Shown here piece after piece: positions 55,160 through 64,000 of a stretch of 64,000 nucleotides of DNA. The notes beneath the pieces are model-generated. The model saw only the letters and a list, made by a program, of their open reading frames with translations. It ran no database searches and was not told the origin of the DNA. This DNA comes from Homalodisca vitripennis (lineage: Eukaryota > Arthropoda > Insecta > Hemiptera > Cicadellidae), in the NCBI RefSeq assembly GCF_021130785.1, contig NC_060207.1, positions 2,006,501 to 2,070,500 of the forward strand. Reading direction: 5' to 3'. The first letter of the stretch is position 1. The number at the start of each line of letters is the position of its first letter. The position numbers and the translations under genes are program-made.

Positions 55160-55680
55160 GCTATTCCTGGGCTCTTTGTGTACGAGCACGAAGATAGTTC
55201 AACTATACAATGCGTGGTGGGATGGCAGCGCATGAGAACTCTGTTATCCTCTGTACAGACATCACGCCACAGCAAACTTAGCGTCATTCCTGGTCTTATT
55301 GTGTACGATTACGTAAATATTTTAGCTATACACTGTGTGGTGGGCTAGCAGCGCTCGAGATATCTGTTATCCTCTGCACAGACAGCTAACCACAGATAAC
55401 TAAGCGTCTTTCCTGGGCTTATTGTGTAGGAGTACGTAGATTGTTCAGCTATACACTGTGTGGTGTGCTGGCAGCGCACGACATCTCTGTTATTGTCTAT
55501 ACAGACAGCTCGCCACAACTATCTTAGCGCTATTCTTGAGCTTATTGTGTACGAGTACGTAGATAGTTCAGCTAGACACTCTGTGGTGGGGTGGCAGCGC
55601 TTGAGATCTCTGTTACCCTCTGTACACACAGCACGCTACAGCTAACTTAACGTCATTTTTGGGCTTATTGTGTTCGAGCA
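55160..55680. repeat. Higher-order block in the 123-bp satellite (three copies)
   Basis: A run of about four unusual monomers (GGGCTCTTTGTGTACGAGCA; GATTACGTAAATATTTTAGC; TTGTGTAGGAGTACGTAGAT; CGCACGACATCTCTGTTATT; CACAACTATCTTAGCGC) recurs in the same order at about 56975-57500 and 58970-59480. The TGTAGGAGTACG marker lies at 55428, 57245 and 59240, spacings of about 1817 and 1995 bp. Confidence 0.9.
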
Positions 55681-57535
55681 CGAAGATAGTTCAACTATAC
55701 ATTGTGTGATGGGCTGGCAACGCTCGAGATCTCTGTACATACAGCACGCAACAGCTAATTTAGCGTCATTCCTGGGCTTATTGTGTACGAGTACGTAGAT
55801 AGTTCAGCTATACACTGTGTGGTGGGCTGGCAGCGCTCGAGATCTCTGTTATCCTCTGTACAGACAGCACGCCATAGCTAACTTAGCGTCATTCCTGGGC
55901 TTATTGTGTACGAGTACGTAGGTAGTTCAGCTGTACACTGTGTAGTAGGGTGGCAGCGCTCGAGATCTCCGTTATCCTCTGTACAGACATCACGCCACAG
56001 CTAACTTAGCGTCATTTCTAGTCTTATTGTGTACGAATACGCAGATAGTTCAGCTATACTCTGTGTGTTGTGCTAGCAGCGCTCGAGATCTCTGTTATCC
56101 TCTGTACAGATAGCTCGCACCAGCTAACTTAGCACTATTCCCGGGCTTATTGTGTACGATAACGTATATAGGTCAGCTATATACTGTGTAATGGGCTGGC
56201 AACGCTCGAGATCTCTGTACAGACATCACGCCACAGCTAATTTAGCGTCATTTTTGGGCTTAATGTGTACGAGTACGTAGATAGTTCATCTATACACTGT
56301 GTGGTGGGCTGGCAGCGGTCGACATCTCTGTTATCTTCTGTAAATACAGCACGCCACAGCTAAGTTAGCACCATTCCTTGGCTTATTGTGTACGATTACG
56401 TAAATATTTCAGCTATACACTGTGTGATGGGCTAGCAGCGCTCGAGATCTCTGTTATCCTCTGTACGGACAGCTAACCACAGCTAACTTAGCATTATTCC
56501 TGGGCTTATTGTGTACGATTACGTAAAATTTTCAGCTATACACTGTGGTGGTGGTGGTAGGCTGGCAGCGCTCGAGGTCTCTGTACAGACAGCACGCCAC
56601 AGCTAACTTAGCGTCATTCCAGGGCTTATTGTGTACGAATACGTAGATAGTATTCAGCTATACAACTGTAAGATGGGCTTGCAACGCTCGAGATTTCTGT
56701 TACACTCTGTACAGACAATTCGCCACAGCTAACTTAGCGCTATTCCTGAGCTTATTGTGTACGAGTACGTTGATAGTTCAGCTATACTCTGTGTGTTGTG
56801 CTAGCAGCGCTCGAGATCTCTGTTATCCTCTGTACAGATAGCTCGCACCAGCTAACTTAGCACTATTCCCGGGCTTATTGTGTACGATAACGTATATAGT
56901 TCAGCTATACACTGTGTAATGGGCTGGGCAACGCTCGAGATCTCTGTACAGACAGCACGCCACAGCTAACTTAGCGCTATTCCTGGGCTCTTTGTGTACG
57001 AGCACGAGATAGTTCAACTATTCAATGCGTGTCGGGATGCAGGCATGAGAACTCTGTTATCCTCTGTACAGACAGCACGCTACAGCTAACTTAGCGTCAT
57101 TCCTGGTACTTATTGTGTACGATTACGTAAATATTTTAGCTATACACTGTGTGGTGGGCTAGCAGCGCTCGAGATTATATGTTATCCTTTGCTTTAACAG
57201 CTAACCCACAGCTAACTAAGCGCCTTTCCTGGGCTTATTGTGTTAGGAGTACGTAGATTGTTCAGCTATACACTGTGTGGTGTGCTGGCAGCGCACGACA
57301 TCTCTGTTATTGTCTATACAGACAGCTCGACACAACTATCTTAGCGCTATTCTTGAGATTATTGTGTACGAGTACGTAGATTAAAAAAGTTTCAGCTAGA
57401 CACTTTGTGGTGGGCTGGCAGCGCTCGAGACCTCTGTTACCCTCTGTACACACAGCACGATACAGCTAACTTAACGTCATTCTTGGGCTTATTGTGTACG
57501 AGCACGTAAGGTAGTTCAGCTATACACTGTGTGGT

Positions 57536-58600
57536 GGGCTGGCACGTGGGTCGCACGAGAACATTCTCTGTTATCCTCTGTACAGAATACAGCACGCCAC
57601 AGCTAATGGTTAGCACCATTCCTTGCTTATTGTGTACCCCCCCCCCCCCGCCCCCCCCCCCCCCCCCCTCCGAGTACGTAGGTATTTCATCTATTACACT
57701 GTGTGATGGGCTGGCAACGCACGAGAGATCCTCGTTATCCTCTGTATACAGACAGCAACGCCACAGCTAACTTAGCGTCATTTCCTGGGCCTTATTGTGT
57801 ACCATGAGTACGTAGATATTTCAGCTGTACACTGTGTTGTGGTTGGCTAGCACCGCTCGAGATCTCCGTTATCCTCTGTACAGACACGCGGCTAACCATC
57901 AGCTAACTTAGGCGTCATTTCAAGTCTTATTGTGAATACGCAGATAGTTCAGCTATACAGTGTACACGGTGTGTTGTGCTTAGCAGCGCTCGAGATCTCT
58001 TGGTTATCCTCTGTACAGATAGCTCTCGCACCAAAGCTAACCTTAGCATCCTGTTATTCCTCTTATTGTGTACGACTACAGAAAATATTTCAGCTATACA
58101 GCTAGTGTCTGCTTAGCTGGCCACAGCTAGGCATTGCGCTCCGAGATCTCTTATATCTCCCTGTACGAAAGCTACAGCACGCACCAGCCTACACATGCTA
58201 GACTGATGGGTTGCAATTATTGTTACTCGTCTATTCCTTGGCTTATGTGTACAGATACACTGTAGCTCGGATTCTGTTACAGACGCTCGCCACAGTAATG
58301 TTTTCCTCTGTACGCGTCCTTTTTAGGGCTTATGTGTCAGTGGTGGGCTCGGCAGTGGTCGTCATCTTCTGTAAATACAGCACGCCACAGCTAAGTTAGC
58401 ACCATTTCATTGGTTATTTGTGTTACGTTAAAATTTTCGAAATATTTCAGCCTATACACTGGGTGAAGGGCTTGCTGGTAGATTCTCTGTTATCCTCTGT
58501 ACGGGCAGCTAAGTTAGCATTATTCGAGGTCTCTGTGTACACTGTGGTGGTTGGCTAGAACCGCTCAGTTATCTCTCTGTTACAGCCACAGCTAACTTAG
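57536..58600. repeat. Insertion-rich, disordered part of the 123-bp satellite with a long C tract
   Basis: Monomers here contain frequent extra bases (CTGGCACGTGGGTCGCACGA, CTCTGTACAGAATACAGC, TTAGGCGTCATTTC) and broken order. A C tract of about 31 bases, interrupted by a single G, lies at 57637-57668 and is followed by TCC. Quality recovers near 58580. This could be a poorly resolved assembly region. Confidence 0.8.
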
Positions 58601-61600
58601 CGCCATTCATGGGCTTATTGTGTACGAGCACGAAGATAGTTCAGCTATACACTGTAAGGTGGGCTGGCAGCGCTCGAGATCTCTGTTATCCTCTGTACAG
58701 ACAGATCGCCACAGCTAACTTAGCGCTATTTCTGGGTTTATTGTGTACGAGCACGAAGATAGTTCAGCTATACACTCTGTGGTGGGCTGGCAGCGCTCGA
58801 GATCTCTGTTACCCTCTGTAAAGACAGGACGCTACAGCTAACTTAGCGCCATTCCTGGGCTTATTGTGTACGAGTAACGTAGATAGTTCAGCTATACACT
58901 GTGTGGTGGGCTGGCAGCGCTCGAGATCTCTGTTATCCTCTGTACAGACAGCACGCCACAGCTAACTTAGCGCTATTCCTGGGCTCTTTGTGTACGAGCA
59001 CGAAGATAGTTCAACTATTCAATGCGTGGTGGGATGGCAGCGCATGAGAACTCTGTTATCCTCTGTACAGACAGCACGCTACAGCTAACTTAGCGTCATT
59101 CCTGGTCTTATTGTGTACGATTACGTAAATATTTTAGCTATACACTGTGTGGTGGGCTAGCAGCGCTCGAGATATATGTTATCCTTTGCTTAGACAGCTA
59201 ACCACAGCTAACTAAGCGCCTTTCCTGGGCTTATTGTGTAGGAGTACGTAGATTGTTCAGCTATACACTGTGTGGTGTGCTGGCAGCGCACGACATCTCT
59301 GTTATTGTCTATACAGACAGCTCGACACAACTATCTTAGCGCTATTCTTGAGCTTATTGTGTACGAGTACGTAGATAGTTCAGCTAGACACTTTGTGGTG
59401 GGCTGGCAGCGCTCGAGACCTCTGTTACCCTCTGTACACACAGCACGATACAGCTAACTTAACGTCATTCTTGGGCTTATTGTGTACGAGCACGTAGATA
59501 GTTCAGCTATACACTGTGTGGTGGGCTGGCAGCGCACGAGATCTCTGTTATCCTCTGTACAGACAGCACGCCACAGCTAACTTAGCGTCATTCCTGGGCT
59601 TATTGTGTACGAGTACGTAGATATTTCAGCTATACACTGTGTGATGGGCTGGCAGCGCTCGAGATCTCTGTTATCCTCTGTACAGACAGCACGCCACAGC
59701 TAACTTAGCGTCATTCCTGGGCTTATTGTGTACGAGTACGTAGATAGTTTCAGCTATACACTGTGTGGTAGGCTAGCAGCGCTCGAGATCTCTGTTATCC
59801 TCTGTACAGACAGCTCGCCACAGCTAACTTAGCGTCATTTCCTAGTCTTATTGTGTACGATTACGTAAATATTTCAGCTATACACTGTGTGGTGGGCTAG
59901 CAGCGCTCGAGATCTCTGTTATCCTCTGTACAGACAGCTAACCACAGCTAACTTAGCGTCATTTATAGTCTTATTGTGTACGAATACGTAGATAGTTCAG
60001 CTATACACTGTGTGGTGTGCTGGCAGCGCTCGAGATCTCTGTTATCCTCTGTACAGACAGCTCGCCACAGCTAACTTAGCACCATTCCTGGGCTTATTGT
60101 GTACGATTACGTAAATATTTCAGCTATACACTGTGTGATGGGCTAGCAGCGCTCGAGATCTCTGTTATCCTCTGTACGGACAGCTAACCACAGCTAACTT
60201 AGCATTATTCCTGGGCTTATTGTGTACGATTACGTAATATTTCAGCTATACACTGTGTGGTGGTAGGCTGGCAGCGCTCGAGGTCTCTGTACAGACAGCA
60301 CGCCACAGCTAACTTAGCGTCATTCCTGGGCTTATTGTGTACGAGTACGTAGATAGTTCAGCTATACACTGTGTGGGGCTGGCAACGCTCGAGATCTCTG
60401 TTATCCTCTGTACAGACAGCACGCCACAGCTAACTTAGCGTCATTCCTGGGCTTATTGTGTACGAGTACGTAGATAGTTCAGCTATACACTGTGTGTTGT
60501 GCTGGCAGCGCTCGAGATCTCTGTTATCCTCTGTACAGACAGCACGCCACAGCTAACTTAGCGTCATTCCGGGCTTATTGTGTACGAATACGTAGATAGT
60601 TCAGCTATACACTGTGTGGTGGGCTGGCAGCGCTCGAGATCTCTGTTATCCTCTGTACAGATAGCTCGCCACAGCTAACTTAGCAAAATTCCTGGGCTTA
60701 TTGTGTACGATAACGTAGATAGTTCAGCTATACACTGTGTGGTGGGCTGGCAGCGCTCGAGATCTCTGTTATCCTCTGTACAGACAGCTAACCACAGCTA
60801 ACTTAGCACCATTTCTTTGGCTTATTGTGTACGATTACGTACATATTTCAGCTATACACTGTGTGGTTGGCTAGCAGCGCTCGAGATCTCTGTTATCCTC
60901 TGTACAGACAGCTAACCACAGCTAACTTAGCGCCTTTCCTGGGCTTATTGTGTACGAGTACGTAGATAGTTTAGCTATACACTGTGTGGTGTGCTGGCAG
61001 CGCTCGAGATCTCTGTTATCCTCTGTACAGACAGCTCGCCACAGCTAACTTAGCGCTATTCCTGAGCTTATTGTGTACGAATACGTAGATAGTTCAGCTA
61101 TACACTGTGTGGTGGGCTGGCAGCGCTCGAGATCTCTGTACATACAGCACGCCACAGCTAACTTAGCGTCATTCCTGGGCTTATTGTGTACGAGTACGTA
61201 GATAGTTCAGCTATACACTGTGTGGTGGGCTGGCAGCGCTCGAGATCTCTGTTATCCTCTGTACAGACAGCACGCCACAGCTAACTTAGCGTCATTTCTG
61301 GGCTTATTATGTACGAGTACGTAGGTAGTTCATTTGAACACTTTGTGGTAGGGTGGCAGCGCTCGAGATCTCTGTTATCCTCTGTACAGACATCACGCCA
61401 CAGCTAACTTAGCGTCATTTCTAGTCTTATTGTGTACCAGTACGTAGATATTTCAGCTATACACTGTGTGGTAGGCTAGCACCGCTTGAGATCTCTGTTA
61501 TCCTCTGTACATACAGCAAACCACAGCTAACTTAGCGTCATTTCTAGTCTTATTGTGTACGAATACTCATATAGTTCAGCTATACTCTGTGTGTTGTGCT

Positions 61601-63640
61601 GGCAGCGCTCGAGATCTCTGTTATCCTCTGTACAGACAACACGCCACAGATAATTTAGCGCTATTCCCGGGCTTATTGTGTACGAGCACGTAGATAGTTC
61701 AGCTATACACTGTGTGGTGGGCTGGCAGCGCTCGACATCTCAGTTATCCTTTGTACAGACAGCACGTAACAGCTTACTTGGCGTCATTCTTGGGCTTTAT
61801 GTGTACGAGTACGTAGATAGTTCAGCTATACTCTTTGTGGTGTGCTGGCAGCGCTCGAGATCTCTGTTATCCTCTGTACAGATAGCTCGCCACAACTAAC
61901 TTAGCGTCATTCCAGGTCTTATTGTGAACAAATACGCAGATAGTTCAGCTATACTATGTGTGTTGTGCTGGCAGCGCTCGAGATCTCTGTTATCCTCTGT
62001 ACAGATAGCTCGCCACAGCTAAACTTAGCACTATTCCTTGGCTTATTGTTTACGTTTACGTAAATATTTTAGCTATACACTGTGTGGTGGGCTAGCAGCG
62101 CTCGAGATTTCTGTTATCCTCTGTACAGACAGCTAACCACAGCTAACTTAGCATTATTCCTGGGCTTATTTTGTACAAGTACGTAGATAGTTCGACTATT
62201 CACTGTGTGGTGGTGGGCTGGCAGCGCTCGAGGTCTCTGTACAGACAGCACGCCACAGCTAACTTAGCGTCATTCCTGGGCTCATTGTGTACGAATACGT
62301 AGATATTTCAGCTATACACTGTGTAATGGGCTGGCAGCGCTCGAGATCTCTGTTATCCTTCTGTACAGACAGCACGCCACAGCTTACTTAGCGCTATTCC
62401 TGGGCCTATTGTTTACGAGTACGTAGATAATTTCAGCTATAAACTGTGTGGTGGGCTGGCAGCGCTCGACATCTCAGTTATCCTTTGTACAGACAGCACG
62501 CAACAGCTTACTTAGCGCTATTCCTTAGCCAATTGTTTACGAGTACGTAGATAGTTCAGTTATACACTGTGTGGTGGGCTAGCAGCGCTCGAGATCTCTG
62601 TTATCGTCTGTACAGACAGCACGCTACAGCTAACTTAGCACTATTCCGGGGTTATTGTGTACGAGTACGTAGATGGTTCAGCTACACACCGTGTGGTGGG
62701 CTGGGTGCGCCCGAGATCTCTGTTATCCTCTGTACAGACAGCACGTAACAGCTTACTTAGCGTCATTCTTGGTCTTAATGTAAACGAGTACGTTGATAGT
62801 TTAGCTATACAACGTGTGGTAGGCTAGCAGCGTTTGAGATCTATGTTACCCTCAGTACAGACAGCGAACCACAGCTAACTAAGCGCCTTTCCTGGGCATA
62901 TTGTGTACGAGTACGTAGATTGTTCAGCTATACACTGTGTGGTGTGCTTTCAGCGCACGAGAGCTCTGTTATTGTTTATACAGACAGCTCGCCACAGCTA
63001 TCTTAGCGCTATTCCTGAGCTTATTGTGTACGAGTACGTAGATAGTTTAGCTACACACTGTGTGGTGGGCTGGATGCGCTCGAGATCTCTGTTATCCTCT
63101 GTACAGACAGAACGCTACGGCTAACTTAGCGCTATTCCTGAGCTTATTGTGAACAAATACGCAGATAGTTCAGCTATACTCTGTGTGGTGGGCTGGCAGC
63201 GCTCACGATCTCTGTTATCCTCTGTAATGATAGCTCGCCACAGATAACTTAGCGCTATTCCCGGGCTTATTGTGTACGAGTACCTAGATAGTTCAGCTAT
63301 ACACTGTGTGGTGGGCTGGCAGCGCTCGAGATCTCTGTTATCCTCTGTACAGACAGCTAACCACAGCTAACTTAGCGCTATTTCTGGGCTTATTATTTAC
63401 GAGTACGTAGATATTTCAGGTATACACTGTGTGGTTGGCTAGCACCGCTCGAGATCTCTGTTATCCTCTGTACAGACAGCTCGCCACAGCTAACTTAGCG
63501 CTATTCCTGAGTTTATTGTGTACGAGTACGTAGATAGTTCAGCTATACACAGTTATCCTTTGTACAGAGAGCACGTAACAGCTTACTTGGCGTCATTCTT
63601 GGGCTTATTGTGTACAAGTACGTAGATAGTTCAGCTACAC

Positions 63641-64000
63641 ACTGTGTGTTAAGTATTTATTGCATTAAATAACTTGTTTTTTATTGCCTAATATGAAAAG
63701 GCTACTTTTAATTGAATAATAATTATGTATATATTTTTTGTGCAACTTATACTCTATATTTGCTTTTATTTACTAAACTGTATATACTACATTAATTCCA
63801 TATCTCTTTCTGCGGCCTAGTGCCTACAATACCATTCCTTACTGGATTAAAATATTCACGTACAGTGACAGACCAATGAACCATTGTTTCCTGAATCAGC
63901 TGTTTACTGTAAACTCACCAACCAATCACAACTGTCGTTCACCAAACCGCCACTTTGGACCTCTCTCCAAGACATAACGGGACTCCGCCCAGCTCCGAAT
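63641..64000. other. Non-satellite right flank
   Basis: The satellite ends after CACTGTGTG. AT-rich DNA follows, then a more GC-rich end with CCAACCAATCACAACTG and GGGACTCCGCCCAGCTCCG (CCAAT-like and GC-box-like). It could be the start of a promoter or of another repeat; nothing can be assigned inside the window. Confidence 0.4.

Larger units (their letters stand above)
51478..63640. repeat. 123-bp satellite array, about 99 monomers
   Basis: Consensus landmarks: TTAGCGTCATTCCTGGGCTT, ATTGTGTACGAGTACGTAGA, TAGTTCAGCTATACACTGTG, TGGTGGGCTGGCAGCGCTCG, AGATCTCTGTTATCCTCTGT and ACAGACAGCACGCCACAGCT. The period is mostly 123 bp. Because 123 is divisible by 3, one frame (VYEYVDSSAIHCVVGWQRSR...) stays open through neighbouring monomers; stops appear irregularly, so these are not genes. 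Subtypes exist: GCACGAAGATA/GTACGTAGATA, short monomers lacking TTATCC, ATTACGTAAATATTT, CTAACCACAG. Left-hand monomers (51.5-56 kb) are more diverse than those at 58.6-61.3 kb, which are near-consensus. Confidence 0.98.

Noticed and set aside
57531..57770. Frame with a proline run
   Set aside because: The prolines come from the poly-C tract in a disordered, probably low-quality part of the satellite.
51478..63640. Frames of 60-103 codons in the 123 bp array
   Set aside because: Open only because the period is divisible by three; stops are irregular and there is no initiator context.

Overview
The window looks like repeat-rich, heterochromatin-like nuclear DNA from an arthropod, most probably an insect and possibly a hemipteran. 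The reasons are the AT-rich background, the set of transposon families (APE-type LINEs with an esterase in ORF1, a TTAA-flanked piggyBac-like element, a tRNA-derived SINE-like promoter, a Penelope-type hammerhead-like motif) and long complex satellites. The species guess is an inference. I found no convincing intact host gene; every recognisable coding segment belongs to a mobile element and nearly all are decayed.

Layout. 1-66 is a CT microsatellite. 1150-1560 is a 71-80 bp tandem repeat and 1809-3715 a 104-110 bp satellite, which abuts a truncated LINE fragment (3770-4990, LINE C). 6137-8964 is an element with inverted arms of about 650 bp around a decayed two-cysteine-cluster protein gene. 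9712-14475 (minus strand) is LINE A. Its ORF1 encodes a long coiled coil, then a Ulp1/SENP-type (C48) cysteine protease domain with all catalytic residues in place, then, after a frame change at an A8 run, an SGNH esterase. ORF2 has lost nearly all of its endonuclease but keeps a reverse transcriptase with YADD. 14850-14940 is a tRNA-like SINE promoter and 15626-15983 a MITE-like repeat. From 16 to 34 kb the sequence is AT-rich and mostly unrecognised. It holds a short RT scrap (17723-17833), a 41 bp array (19010-19300), a hammerhead-like motif (20741-20779), a 146 bp array (23947-24640) and a complete non-autonomous piggyBac-like element (28832-30000).

34.2-51.5 kb is a satellite domain of 131/132 bp monomers in five blocks. 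A block of about 700 bp of non-satellite DNA recurs three times among them (34182, 38092, 43509). The domain is interrupted by a scrambled patch (40270-42130), a C-rich repeat (42235-42600) and LINE B (about 44677 to 49718-49861, plus strand). LINE B has FLYWCH-like, coiled-coil and SGNH segments in ORF1, then endonuclease, reverse transcriptase with YADD and a C-terminal region in ORF2, all broken by frameshifts. 51478-63640 is about 99 copies of a 123 bp satellite with higher-order structure and one noisy patch (57536-58570) containing a long C tract. The last 350 bases are non-satellite.

How the parts relate. Nothing here forms a host pathway. The main biological interest is modular exchange in LINE ORF1 proteins: A and B share the coiled coil plus SGNH esterase plan, but A carries a Ulp1-like protease and B a FLYWCH-like zinc finger. 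The second theme is satellite evolution: capture of flanking DNA into arrays, monomer dimerisation, and a tandem array inside a DNA transposon. Two patches look as if they could be assembly artefacts.
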